Shown here piece by piece: positions 13,435 to 24,759 of a DNA stretch of 64,000 nucleotides. The stretch's first letter is position 1; each line of letters starts with the position of its first letter. Below the pieces are notes generated by a model. That model had not been told where the DNA came from, made no database searches, and was given only the letters and a program-made list of their open reading frames with translations. The DNA lies in assembly GCA_020746875.1 (NCBI GenBank), contig JAGTJL010000015.1:1364001-1428000 (forward strand), given 5' to 3'. The stretch is from Rhexocercosporidium sp. MPI-PUGE-AT-0058. Lineage: Eukaryota > Ascomycota > Leotiomycetes > Helotiales. A program made the position numbers and the translations under genes.

Positions 13435-14065
13435 CTCAGCCCGTTATTTGTTGAGTCCAAAATCACTGTGGCAACCACACTAATCCCGCATTATAACAAA
13501 CTACTTAGATAGCCATAACAAACGTAACTCACTCAATTTGTACTGTAAATTTTTGCCATGACTACCAAAAAGATTCGCAGAACTAAGGGTGTTCATCCCC
13601 GGGCACCAAAGACCAATCGAACGGAAACTTCACCTTCAGAACGCGCTGCAATCGCTGCTAGCACTTCCCCGCCTGAGGAGGTTGCAAAGGAGTACGGAAT
13701 CAGTTCTAGTGCTGTGTATAAGTTACGGAAAAGGATTCGCAAGAGAGCAAAAGAAACGTGGAAACCTTTAGGAGATATTGCTAATACGCAAAGCCTGCCG
13801 CGTCGCCATTTCAGTAATATTTCCTTTATAACACGTCTTTAGCATAGTATTCCACTTAAACAACTTTATAAAAGTGACTTTATTATATACGCATTTATTA
13901 ATAAATTTACTTCATTCTTTTAATATATAATACGCATAGAAGAAGTCAATAATTTGAGCTATTTTAAAGTATATACGCTTCGTTGGTTGTTGTTATGGAA
14001 ATTATTGATATTTTAGTGATTGTGTGAGAAAGTAGGGTTTTGGACTCAACAAATAACGGGCTGAG
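13435..14065. mobile_element. Tc1/mariner-like element, internally deleted
   Basis: The ends are a perfect 28-bp terminal inverted repeat: 13435-13462 (starting CTCAGCCCGTTATTTG) is the reverse complement of 14038-14065. Each end is flanked directly by TA (13433-13434 and 14066-14067), the target duplication of Tc1/mariner transposons. At 631 bp it is too short for a whole transposase gene (usually ~1.6-1.9 kb). Inside is one short frame with a helix-turn-helix at 13558-13842, followed by AT-rich non-coding sequence. It is a non-autonomous deletion derivative. The identical TIRs suggest it moved fairly recently compared with the RIP-worn sequence nearby. Confidence 0.85.
13558..13842 (+). pseudogene. 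Truncated transposase, DNA-binding part only
   Basis: A 94-codon frame inside the TIR element. Residues ~27-60 (SERAAIAAS, then EVAKEYGISSSAVYKLRKRI) form a helix-turn-helix of the kind found at the N-terminus of fungal Tc1/mariner transposases, and the ends are rich in Lys and Arg. The catalytic DDE/DDD domain is absent, so it cannot transpose by itself; a DNA-binding remnant could still compete for the TIRs if translated. Family assignment combines the HTH pattern with the TA-flanked TIRs. Confidence 0.65.
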
Positions 14066-14091
14066 TACAGTACGGAGGTACAGTACAGTAG

Positions 14092-14200
14092 GATCAGATC
14101 AGGGGACCTAATGATTAGTTCCGGGATCTGAAACTAAGAACCCTTAAACCCCGCTTTTATACGTAAAAACATGCTGCTTTTGAGGTCTCTCTAAAACGGA
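14092..14200. repeat. Dispersed repeat copy A
   Basis: About 80-100 bp aligning by eye with copy B at 20058-20180. Both start GATCAGATC, share ATTAGTT, AAACCCCG and TATACGT in the same order, and differ largely by C-to-T or G-to-A changes (for example CCTAAT against CTTAAT). This is probably the edge of an old transposable element altered by RIP. Confidence 0.55.
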
Positions 14201-16752
14201 CGGAGTAACTGCTGCCTATGAGCACGAAGAAACTCCACTCCGTGCTAGCTAATAATAAAGCCGAAGAAATCCCGCGGATGTCCCGTATGTATCTTTAAAA
14301 TAAAAATAAAAAAATATCTCGCATAAGTTTTGTTAGAAAAGTGGAAAGTAAAAATTAGAAAAGAGGCCCGTGAAACCTTAAGAAGCAAAAATAACCAGTG
14401 GCTGCTGGCAATCACATACCCTTAACAAGGCAGTGATGTTGAAAACCCAAGTGTATATTATATGAGGGCCATATGGTGTCTTCACGGTGTCTCTTTTGAA
14501 GGTTCATCCTTTTGCATCTTTTTTGCTTCCTTTTACTTCCTAGTAGCATCCCGAGACTACTGAGGCCTTCTTATAGGTATTCAGGAGGGAAGGAGACTAC
14601 TGGTGCCCTGTTATTCTGGAAGGAAGGAGCGAAGAGGTTACGCGAACCAGTGTTTTCTTGCCTCCGCAATGTGACCAGGTACATAGCATAATTTTCAGCC
14701 TCCTGCACAGCTACACTCGTTTGGACAAGACATATCAACGTAATAAAGCAAGCTCGACTTAATATCAGTTTAGATTTCAGCGTACGTGCCGCAGAGGGTG
14801 ACATCGATTTTACGTCTCCAGCTCTATCCAGAAGCATTAACAAAGCCAGCCCACTGCAACTTGGGCTTCTTATTTTTGATCTTATGCATCTCGTCACCTA
14901 TCTACCTCCCATTAGTGATATTATTGCATCTGGTGATCCAAATAACGTCCCGCTTGTATTTGCATTTGTATTCCAGAGCGGGCGGCTTCCAAGGGGCTCG
15001 GGAGTTCGGGGGTTCTATGTAAGCCTTCCCTCGTCTGATGATTCTTATGTTGGGATTGGAACGAAGCGACTGACACGAACCAAGTATGCCATGAAGTACT
15101 TGAGGGAGGTCCAGGCACCGAAACTTCTGAAACTCGTACGGAGTAAACACTGCTGCTTTTGAAGTCCTAACGCTGTAGGCGCATTGCAGATGCCGACCCA
15201 GCATGCTGATCCAGCGAGTCTTTTCCAAGCGGGGAACGACGTCTTAGGAGAAAGTCTAGCTGTATGGATACAACAACAAGGAGCCACGCAAGGAAGGCTC
15301 CTTTGCCCCAGGCTGCAGAAACTTCAGAAACATCCTATTTTTCAGACAACTGCTGACTCTGCTCCGGTGTATAGAATCGCGGCACTATCGCGCCCACATA
15401 GGCAATTAGAATGGCGAGTATTGGCAGCAGTACAGAAGGAGCTTGTGCTAATCTAAGGAATGTTTTATTAAGGATATTCGAGAGTTGTAGAACAGAATTC
15501 GGGACAGACGTGGCCGTTATCGGTAATTTTTCGAGAAGGTTTGTAGAAAGCGAGATTCTAAGGGCAGGTATGTTTGCAATTCAGATCCATTGCTGCGAGC
15601 GGCCCTTTTTATTATAGCTTTTCTGCTTAGCTCGCTTATGTAAGTGTATTTTTTAGTCTACTAATCCTTTCAAGATATCTGCTTTTACCTGTAGAGTTCA
15701 ATCCACACTGATAAGCCACGCCAGACTCGTCACTGGCGCACCGGGAAGGCAGACAAATTCAATTTCAGATCGCGCAAACTTGACCGACAGAACAATTCAT
15801 AATAAACTCCAGTATCGCTATAAAGTGTCTCTATGAACTACTGGACGCCAATGAGTGCCATTGTTGTGCTATTCGTACCGCCTCATCATATATGGAAATT
15901 GGGCGGACGGACTGGGCCGTTCGAGCTCAGTCCTTAGGGGATGGTTCTATTTCAACAATACGGAATGGATAGCCTGGGTTGGTACATATCGCGAAGGCAC
16001 TGAGAAGGAGGAACGAATCAGAAAATCTACTGAGCAAGCTATCCCCGCCGCATGCGTATACCAGCTTCAACTTCTCAATTATTTGCTTTGTTGGGATGCC
16101 GAACTAAGATACTCTCACTGGTGTCTTGAAAGGTAAAGACTGCGATCAGAAAGTCTCGCCAGACACCAACTTACTCAGCCTTCTCGTGGGTCTTTGAATA
16201 ACTAGTACAATACCCGGCCCCATATTCTTGTGAACTGCCGGAGGGAATGCACAAAGGATAGCAGATGATTCCGACGGGGTACGTTTGTAATTTGCTCGAG
16301 TCTTATTGCACAGAGCCCAAGCTGTCATTCACACAAGCTTCCCTTGATCCCATGTGTGTGCCAGTGTACTCTACCGCATTCCTTGCTTCACTGCTCGACG
16401 ACAGCAATGTGGTTCTCGAAGTTAGTAGTCTTCGGGACCGTGATCGGAGGAGGCATGGGCATCGAGGTCGAGGATTAAGGATCACGATCAAGGTACTATC
16501 GATGAAGATGTTAAGGCCTTCGATGGCAATGACAGATCTGCGATGGAGTTAATCGAGCTTCAATATGCATTGGGATGAAGATACTTCGAAATTGCGACTC
16601 CCGTTGGCTCTCCAGATAGAACTGAAGGTTCGTAGCCAGCACCACGGACAGGTGGGAGTTCGACTTTGCCAGCCGACCCCCTCATCGAGATGAATCCCTC
16701 AGAGGCCAGGAGCCATTTACGGGCCTGGCTCCCAGAGCCGCCTATAGTACTG
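14201..16752. other. Possible decayed coding region, unrecognised
   Basis: No complete gene can be drawn. Some frames look like real protein. One runs on the plus strand from about 14695 to 15160 (containing FDLMHLVTYLPPISDI and LREVQAPKLLKLVRSKH), one around 15411-15570 (DVAVIGNFSRRFVESEI, followed by a GTATGT donor-like site), and one around 15830-15955 (NECHCCAIRTASSYMEI). Their order on one strand suggests pieces of one multi-exon gene or a pseudogene. The first ~400 bases (to about 14400) are AT-rich and look RIP-affected. Confidence 0.3.
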
Positions 16753-17046
16753 TCAGCGATTTCTTATTCTGTCGGACCGCCTGTGCACTGGGGCCGCTGT
16801 CTCCATATCCTCGAGAGGAATTGGTACAGCAGGTAGTGCTTGGCGTAGCTCCTTGATAGTACCTTGGAGCAGGCTGATCTGTAGCTTAAGGAAATCCCTT
16901 TCTTCATTGGACAAAGAAGGGGCTGGAGAGGGATGGAGGCGTTCACTTACTTGTCCTTTTGGAAAGAAGAATGCCCTGAGGTGAAGGAAGGAGAGGGTAG
17001 AAACGAGTGCCGCGAGGCCAAAATTAGCAAACTCTGTCCAAGACAT
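16753..17046 (-). CDS. Small single-pass membrane protein, hypothetical
   Basis: The 97-residue frame starts at the ATG at 17046 (MSWTEFANFGLAALV). A hydrophobic segment at residues ~8-28 fits one membrane anchor. After it come a Pro/Ser linker, a helix (NEERDFLKLQISLLQGTIKE) that could form a coiled coil, and a basic tail (RRSDRIRNR). A longer start at 17109 adds a second hydrophobic stretch and is less likely. No known family is recognised. It is 152 bp downstream of an F-box gene on the same strand. It may be an unspliced single-exon gene. Confidence 0.45.
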   Translation of the reverse strand: MSWTEFANFGLAALVSTLSFLHLRAFFFPKGQVSERLHPSPAPSLSNEERDFLKLQISLLQGTIKELRQALPAVPIPLEDMETAAPVHRRSDRIRNR

Positions 17047-17198
17047 TATTGCGATAAAGAAGAAGAGACAGAAACAAAGCGGTGGAAAACAAGGAGGCAA
17101 CTTAACCAAGACTTACTAAGGTGGTCGATATCAGAGGCAGGTACGAACGTGGAGTTAAGAGTGAGTGTTGATTTTGAACTTAGGAAGGTGCGGACGAG

Positions 17199-18269
17199 TT
17201 ACAAGAATGGAGACCATGAATACGGATTTCGGTTCAGCAGCTTCATCCAATCTTTGTGACTTAGAACTTTATCGAATTTGAACAAACGAAAGTCTTCGCA
17301 TTCAAACGCAGAGCAGATAGTGCCCCTTTCAAATTCGACCCGATCCCTTGCTATTGGATTGCTAATGTGGCTTTGCCACTTCTCGTTAAGAAGTGGTCTG
17401 CTCGATCCAAGATCTTTCCATGTTGTTAAACAAACGGCATTACCCGAATCTCCGAAGGACTTGAAGTCAATTCGAAAATCCGTATAGCAAAAGAGGCATC
17501 GCATGAGTCCGGGGCCGGAGTGGCAGACTTCTGGTCCAAATGGATCAGGCTTCTCAAGCTGAGATCCCCAGCGATCCAGCTTATCCAGCTTATCCTTGGA
17601 GTATACCCAGAAGTGGGGGCAGACCCAGAAAGTTACATCTCGCGGAAGACAATCCCGTTGACTTGTAGGCACCTTGCGCACTCTTTGGTCCCGAAGTAGC
17701 AAGCGATTGTCAACAACACGAGCCAAGCTACTGTACTGCTCGACATACCCATCACGAAGATATCTTCGGCTCTTAGATGACAAGAAGCCGAGAATCCTAG
17801 ATACATCTCGTCCTTGCTGGTTCAGCTTCATAGCCATCTGAAAGAGAACCAGCGAAAAATCCTTGTGGAGATGGAAGTCCACACGACGCCACTTCAGCTC
17901 AACCCGACATGCTGGAAGAGGGATATTACCCATCCACCTGTTCTGGACGTATTTATGGGCTTTCTTGATCGAGTGAAGTTTAATACAAATTTGACACACA
18001 ATGTGATCCGGTAAATCTCGCTCCAGAAGTTCCAAGGACTCAAGTTTGTCGTCGTCGTTCATGAAGCGGCACGAATTCGTAAAGAGACAGTAGATAGGTA
18101 GGCAGGTGAGAGCGAAGTTTGCACTTGCGCTGGGTGGAAGAAAGGCGCCAATCTGCATTATGATCTCATTGGGTAATAGTCTGAACGGAGACGTATTAAG
18201 GGAGGTGGAAAGTCGTTTGGGTTTTTGAAAAAGGCCAAGAATGGCTATGATTGACAGAAAACTTCCCAT
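17199..18269 (-). CDS. F-box domain protein
   Basis: Single-exon 356-residue protein. Residues ~28-65 (RLLPNEIIMQIGAFLPP, then ANFALTCLPIYCLF) form an F-box, the segment that docks to Skp1 in SCF ubiquitin ligases; the rest would choose the substrate. The C-terminal half has scattered Cys, His and Trp (FWVCPHFWVYSKD, CHSGPGLMRCLFCYTDF) in a pattern common in the large, poorly studied F-box families of filamentous ascomycetes; Cys pairs there could bind zinc. There is no WD40 or leucine-rich repeat, so the partner is unknown. The ATG at 18269 is preceded by a stop in frame and gives a short hydrophobic start (MGSFLSIIAILGLF). Confidence 0.8.
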   Translation of the reverse strand: MGSFLSIIAILGLFQKPKRLSTSLNTSPFRLLPNEIIMQIGAFLPPSASANFALTCLPIYCLFTNSCRFMNDDDKLESLELLERDLPDHIVCQICIKLHSIKKAHKYVQNRWMGNIPLPACRVELKWRRVDFHLHKDFSLVLFQMAMKLNQQGRDVSRILGFLSSKSRRYLRDGYVEQYSSLARVVDNRLLLRDQRVRKVPTSQRDCLPRDVTFWVCPHFWVYSKDKLDKLDRWGSQLEKPDPFGPEVCHSGPGLMRCLFCYTDFRIDFKSFGDSGNAVCLTTWKDLGSSRPLLNEKWQSHISNPIARDRVEFERGTICSAFECEDFRLFKFDKVLSHKDWMKLLNRNPYSWSPFL

Positions 18270-18359
18270 GGTGAGTTGGCGAGGAGATTTTTATAGGGAG
18301 GGAGAAGAAATATAATGCAAATGCGAATTTTTGTCTCTGGTGGTCTGATGGATGATGTG

Positions 18360-20700
18360 GGAGCTACCTAGTTAGCTTGCGGGTAACTAGACGCATGCCC
18401 ACTAAAATATATTTAAGGTGGTTCGCTAATTAAAGAGGGTATATTCGCTTAGGTTTACTAGCTATACGGACCCGAATTACTTCGGTATAATTATAGTACC
18501 TGTGGCGTATCATGGCATGTATATATTCTATTAATTTGTATACCTGAGAACGCTTTATTCCTTCTATTATTCTTCGGCTGCCCCGCTAGTGCCCTGAAGT
18601 TCTTCTACGAAGCCAAGCTCTGATATCGCGACATTAAACCTTAAAATATACTAGTTAAAGATACTCACGTATCCTTACGGACTTTAAAGTATCTCTAGAC
18701 TACGAATATACCTCTAGAAGTACTCCTTTAGCAGAAGACTCCGTAAAATCTCCTCTTCATTACTCAACCGAAGTTACGCGCTAGGAAAAGCAGAATACCT
18801 TAATAGATACATAGTCTTTAGGATGCGTTTTTATATAAAAGTTAGCTCTTTTTAAGAACCGCACTATTAAAGAGCGACGCGAATTTTCTGAAAACGAACA
18901 GAAACAATCTTGTTTTATAGAAATGTGTCTAGAGCTCACTAGTAGGTTGAGTAATTTCGTTAAATTGATTCGGCCCAGGATTCAGACTTATACCTTGTAG
19001 ATTGTATACTTCAGCTACTGGAAGAGAACCCGGATGAGCGCTTATAAATAGTTGAATTGTACAATAAATATCCGATTTAGCTATAGGAACTTAGGCATTG
19101 AGAAGGAGAATCCTCTGTGTGGGAAACGTTGTGTTTCTGATAAGTGTCAGTCTCGGATTCTGGGTCAGATAGTGATCCTTTCCCCGATATGGCAGAAGGG
19201 TTAACGACATTCCGCAATCTGGTGAGCACTACTTGGCGATCTGGTCACTACGTATCATGGAGATCCGCCTGACCGCCGGGCGTGCTCCAGTGATATTGAT
19301 ATCTTCGAATCATTTCTATGTGGTTGTAAAAGCAGGTAAATAGATCTCTGTCTCTGCCAATCTCTACTTGCCTATACGAACCACCATTCGTTTCTGGTTA
19401 CGTCAAAGGGATATGTAGGCCTTGGATTGCCACATGCTCTGGTTGGGGATCAGGTTTGGGTGTTGTAGGGGGAAACTCGCCTAGCCTTCTGAGACATGAG
19501 CGTGATCACGGACCAGCTCAGAAGGATTTCTCATTTGTAGGGGAATGTTATATTCATGGCATCATGGATGGAGAGGCTGTATATGAACTAAGGGGAGAAT
19601 TCGAGACGGAGACTGTCATCCTGCATTAAGGAGTCCTCGAGAAATTGAAGTGATACAATAGAAGATGGTTTCAGCTTAATGTCGTCTACTAGCTGCTCCT
19701 CTAAATAATGTCAAATATGAAAATTTCCTGTACTTGTGGCCAATGGATAACATTAAATAAAGAATATAAAAAGAGCATTGAGGGGAAATAAAATATTCGT
19801 GTACACATCGAGCACTAAACACTGCGTTAGCTACAAAAGAAGAGGTGCTGTTCGGCATGCCACTCGAGTAAAAGTACAATTAAACAATCTGAAATCTGAG
19901 GTCTTGATTCTCGGATCCAAGAATCGGGCGACTGGATCACATGTCAAGTCTTCTCAAGTGATCTGAGATACGATCTCTGTATAATTTTGAGGTTGTTAAT
20001 ACTAATGTTCCAGAAGCTGTGTAGATTGCCCATGTCTTTTGGATTTGCGGTATTATAAGATCAGATCCGGGTCTTAATAATTAGTTTTTAAGACCGTGAA
20101 CTGAGACTTTCGAAACCCCGGTATATACGTGAAAGATACTACGTATATTAGAGACTTTTCGCTTCTTATCCTAGAGTTTTAGGATAAGTGCGGTTAGAAA
20201 TATAATAATAATATAACGCCGAATTATTTTAATACTTTATTTAATTAAGTATACCGGTAATTACTTATTTTATAAAAGTTAGATCTAATAAAGTTAAACT
20301 TATAAGTCTAATAAGATAAAATAAGATAATATTTATTAAAAAATTGAACTCGATTACCGGCGACGCTTAAGTAGCTTCTTTCGCTTATTATTCACGCTTC
20401 CTTTCTTAAGAATGCCGGACCTTAACTTATAATATAAGATAAAAAGCAAAAAGTCTTTAATTCGGGTTCGTCATATTCAGTAATTATAATTATATAGTTT
20501 ACGTGCTTGCTTATAAAGTAATAATAAGACGTGCTTATTAAGGTAAAAAAATCCCGCACCGACTTCTTATACGTTATATACAACTACCGCGTCCTTCTTT
20601 TCCGGAAAAACTGCTCTAAGTAAAGTAAGATATTTAAATTAAATATAAAATAACGTTTCGGACCAGAAGTTTCAACAGCTGAACTTCCTCGAAATACACA
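18360..20700. other. AT-rich RIP-like repeat island
   Basis: Mostly AT-rich, TA-dense sequence with no usable frame, especially 18400-18900 and 20060-20660. The base composition differs sharply from neighbouring genes and matches old transposable elements mutated by repeat-induced point mutation. No terminal repeats or target duplications were found. A less AT-rich part (about 18.95-20.0 kb) also holds no gene. Confidence 0.6.
20058..20180. repeat. Dispersed repeat copy B
   Basis: Second copy of the repeat at 14092-14200, more diverged and more AT-rich, lying at the left edge of the densest AT-rich stretch. It probably marks one end of the decayed element there. Confidence 0.55.
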
Positions 20701-22848
20701 GCCGGCTCCGGTAGCTCTGAAGATACCTATGTCTCCTCCTGTTGCAGGCTTGAAATAACTCCAGGGTACTAGCTGCCTTGCGGGGCTCTTAACATCTTTG
20801 AGTATCCTAAACAGATATTCGTAAGTCCATCACACTTAGGAATTTTAGCTGGATGATCTTACAATCGTGAACTGGGCAGACAAAAGAAGAACGACCTGAT
20901 AGACTCGAATATCATGATCGTCGATCGATCGAGACAGCCAAAACCTGCGCCGGGGTGTTCAAACTTCAGTACAGATTCGGGTTCAGATGGAGGTAAAATT
21001 AGCAAGGCGACCTAGCTAGGCTTACAATAGGCCTTCGGTATCGGAATACATCGTTCTCTCTGTGTGTTTTGGAAGTTCGCGAATGTTTGGAAGGGGTGAC
21101 GTTCTCCAAGCAAGGACAGAGAATGGCAGGTGCGAATTCGGATAGAATGGCATTGCCATCCATAGCTGTCTGCATCCTGCCTTCCCTCAATGCTGGCTTC
21201 CAAGGTAGATGCAATCCCTCGTCCTGAGATCCTCGTTTCCTTTCCTTCTTTGTCTGGCGTTCGGAGTTTTGGGTGATGGTTTGTTCTGTTTGGGGTGGTG
21301 GGTGGGATACCAGCGTCCAGCGTTGAAAAAAAACCCCCCAAAAATGGTGGTCTCGGGGTAAAAGTCCTTGGGGCCATCGGAAAAACCCGATCGTTTCAGG
21401 CTGGGGTTCCGGCTGGATTTGGATAGACGGGTGGACAGGATTCATGTAGAGTGTGATTCAGGACTTGCTTAGACAGAAGCGGACAGACCTCGAGTTGCAG
21501 CAAACGATGAACATCCTCACTGTGGTCTCCTGGCATTCAAACACTTCCTGGCTTTCTACCCTCTAATCTTGGACCCCTTGAGATACAACAGATCTTACGA
21601 GCATACCGACTTCTACTACAAGATGGATTGAGTAGCAACCAACGTTCTTCAACAGACTTGCGAATCCAAACCACCCAGCTGCACCCAGTACTACTCGCCT
21701 CTCACGAGTCTATGGATCTAACTGCTACTAGCGCTCTCTATATCCCCACGAATCTAGTGTCTATCGACCTAGCTGCTATCAGCACTCTCTATATCTTACG
21801 AGTCTACTTGATCCAACAGTGCCAGTCCTCTCTTAATCTCACGAGATCACTGGATCGAGCAGTAACTTGTATTACCCTCCCAAACTTACGAGTCCCCGCA
21901 GGTCGAGATATCACCAATACCCCCTACAACTGGCAACTGCATCCACAGCACTGCCATGGATGCTGTTCACCTCGGACGCTTATATGATCGATCAGTGGGC
22001 AACACACGAAGTCCACTTCAGCCAACCACGAACCCATCTAGCAGTTACGAAATCCGCGTCGAGCTGCTCCTGCCACACTCCGCACCTTATAAAATCCAGG
22101 CAGTTAAGATACCACATAAGCAACTAACCTCCGTACCTAAAACACCGCCATACTGTTCCAATTCGATCACTCGTCACAAAGCTCTAAATACTTGGAAAGA
22201 TGGTTGGCTTCCTAGTCAGATGGCTCTTTCCAAGAGAATCACTTGGGCAATCGTACCAGAACATCAAACATGGGTGCAAAACGATGCTAGCTTCGACGAT
22301 ACGCGTCAAGTGGAGGATCATTTTTTGGAACGCGGTGGAGGAGATGGCCGGTGATATTTGGCGTGTTAAATGGGGGATATTTAGAATGTGGTTCAGGAGA
22401 GCAAGGAGCTGGAATGCAGGACTTGATATGCTAGCGGTTAGAGTGAAGGTTTAGGGTGGTGCAAGTTCAGATATTATGTGATAGGAATCGGGAGATTGCT
22501 GGAGTCGCCGATGTAGGAGTGAAGTAACAGAGAAGAAGGTGTGAATTGTGAAATTCCAAGAGTAGGAGACGGGAGATTGGAGACGGAAAGTTGATAGTTC
22601 CGAAGCACAGAATTTGCATTGCGGAGGATTGTATGCACGGAGAGTATTCGATGTCAATCTTCTTAATAATAAACCTGACCTTCTGTAGTGTATTCTAAAT
22701 AGCGTGAATATACATACAGTGATAGGAGCTGAGGTCTCGGTCCCAGGTGTATGAGAAAGCGACATGAATCACGTGTATTACTAGCCGGAATCTCAGAATC
22801 TAGAAAAAATGTAAATTCATAACCCTATTGCATAGTAGACAGAAGAGA
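20700..22848. other. Intergenic with degenerate repeats, no gene
   Basis: Open frames here are proline- and serine-rich and have no protein-like character. Apart from the degenerate tandem repeat at 21597-21935, I see no feature. Confidence 0.45.
21597..21935 (+). repeat. Degenerate ~43-50 bp tandem repeat
   Basis: The word ACGAGTC or a one-to-two-base variant recurs at 21704, 21748, 21798, 21841 and 21888 (spacing 43-50 nt), with a likely first copy at 21597. Two adjacent units also share an inner CTGCTA...AGC.CTCTCTATATC block. This is an old minisatellite whose units have drifted apart. Confidence 0.6.
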
Positions 22849-22878
22849 TTGCCCATTTCTCACCAGTCTATGGTCGTA
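22849..22878 (-). pseudogene. 5S rRNA 5'-end fragment
   Basis: On the minus strand, about 30 nt reading TACGACCATAGACTGGTGAG and then a GGGCA block match the start of the intact 5S gene at 13144-13262, with a few changes. The rest of the 5S gene is absent. Such truncated copies are known in fungi with dispersed 5S genes and arise by retro-insertion or rearrangement. Confidence 0.75.
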
Positions 22879-23477
22879 ACAGGTTTCCCATTATTTGAGT
22901 ATCTGATCACATAAAAAATTTCTACGTTAAATGCCACAGAGATCAGGAAGGTTCGCGAATTTTATCCGCAAAAAAGTAAGCCCTTTACCCTTTTCTATCT
23001 CGCATCGAATTATAAGTCATGCTTGTCAGATTTTCATAGACCGGAATGGAGTTATGCCGTCTGGAAGTAAGTTGGGCTCCGCTTGGATCTCGTGTTAATT
23101 ACCGTACATGGCTAGTCCGTCGTGCTTCGGATCCCGACGCGCTTACTTTGTCTTGGTTCTTGCTTCAGCTCAACAAACACAACACCAGCTTCACTTGGCT
23201 GTTTGAACGGGGTTCAGACGACGGTAAAGTTACCGGACAAACTTCAATCATCAAACATGATGTCTACAAGTACAGTATGAGTCCTGAAACGCTCCCAGTT
23301 TGTAGACTGGGATATTTGTTTCGAGAGGGCATGGTCCTCCGGATGCGGAATTTCTTCCACATAAAGTCTTCAATAAAAGAACAGTACAGCCACTTGTTAT
23401 TTTTCGCGAATCATCATTTCTGTATTCCTTCTCATCGGAAATGTCCTCCAATCAAAGATATTAAGAAATTAAATACA

Positions 23478-24759
23478 ATGAGTATTGTTCAAAACCTGTA
23501 TTTCGCAGACTGGAGAGGTAGTCCGCCGCAGCCAAAACCCCCACCACCACCACATCCTCTTCCGCTGTGCCTCAACAAACAATGGGTCGAGGTAAGAATT
23601 TCCCCTCTAGATACGTATCCCATCTATCTTACTGATTCTTGCCACCCAGAGTTGCAGTGATCAATGGCCTCTCTGGACAGAATCCCACCTCGTCTTCCTC
23701 ATCAGAAAGCTCGGCCTCTGCTCAATTCCGCAGGAAAAAATCAGCCACATCTCAATCGGCTTCATAATCAATGCCACGGCACTCTATATTGATCGAACGG
23801 GATGGGATAACATTGTCAGCGAGAGGTTCTGGGAGAAGATGAATCTGAAGATCGGCTATCTTCATGCTAACATAAGCGGAGTGACAGATCGGCCACTCGT
23901 GCACCAGTGCTGTGGGCAGCGGATGTACATGCACCGAGAGCAGAAGGCGAGCTTGATAAATTATTCTATAAACGAGAGATATGACCCGCGATCGTCGTCG
24001 GGTCCTCGGCCTACGACGACGGTGACTGGGGAAGACTTCGCTTTCCCGCTCCTTCCTAGTGATGGGGAGGCTGCTTCCCAATACATTCTCGACAAGAAGG
24101 GGCAGGGCATGGGGCAGGCACTTGGACTCTGGAAGTCAATGAACCCAAACGATCAATCGGGCCTTTTCCAATCGCAGCTCCAAACTGCGAGGAGCCTTAG
24201 AAGTTTGGTTGTGATCATGGATCGGTTCTGCAAAGCTATCCGGGCAAGGCTACCGGATAACAACGTATCTCCAGCCAAAAACACAAACCCCACGGCGATA
24301 AACACAACTCGGAACACACTGCGACTTCAGACCGATCTACCCCCGTCCACACCCAACTACCAGAAACCCCCAAGAACTGCTAGCTTGGGAGGATCAGGAT
24401 TTCCTAAGATTGCATCTGATGGCCTCCCCTCACCAATAAAGACTCCTGATGGAGGATACAGTACAGCACAATTCTTCTCGGGTTGTGCAGAAGATAAAAC
24501 AGATCCCTTTGATAATATGGACAATGTCCAAAACAAAGATAAAGATAAAGCCACAGATGAATCCGCAGATAAAGATAAATATACCAAGAGAGAAGTTTTG
24601 GTCTACAAGTCTCTGGACGTAAAAGCGATAATTCATAATCGGATAAGAGAGTTGGAGTTGAAGAGGAAGAGGGAGAAAGAGGTTGCTGAAGATGAGAGGA
24701 GGGAAAGGGAAGATAAGCAAGAGATGGGAAAGAGATGCAGAGTAGACAAAGCTAACTGA
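23478..24759 (+). CDS. Hypothetical protein, paralogue 1 of a tandem pair
   Basis: Family not recognised. Exons 23478-23591 and 23650-24759 are joined in phase 0 across a 58-nt GT-AG intron, giving 407 residues. The N-terminus is short and proline-rich, followed by a compact region (residues ~35-130; NKQWVE, SDQWPLWTESHLVFLI, TGWDNIVSERFWEKM). This reads like a DNA-binding or protein-binding fold rich in Trp. Then comes a segment at ~180-235 (LWKSMNPNDQSGLF, ARSLRSLVVIMDRFCKAIR), a low-complexity linker with K/D repeats, and a basic, coiled-coil C-terminus (VKAIIHNRIRELELKRKR). The last two blocks are shared with the next gene downstream. An in-frame opening extends upstream to 23046 but lacks similar character, so I start at 23478. 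Confidence 0.6.

Noticed and set aside
20999..21445. 148-codon minus-strand frame
   Set aside because: Low complexity, no domain, and an overlapping frame of similar length; more likely chance in a repeat-rich area.
23046..23477. Upstream in-frame extension of paralogue 1
   Set aside because: Sequence composition is unlike a protein domain, and the ATG at 23478 is followed by the first convincing region.
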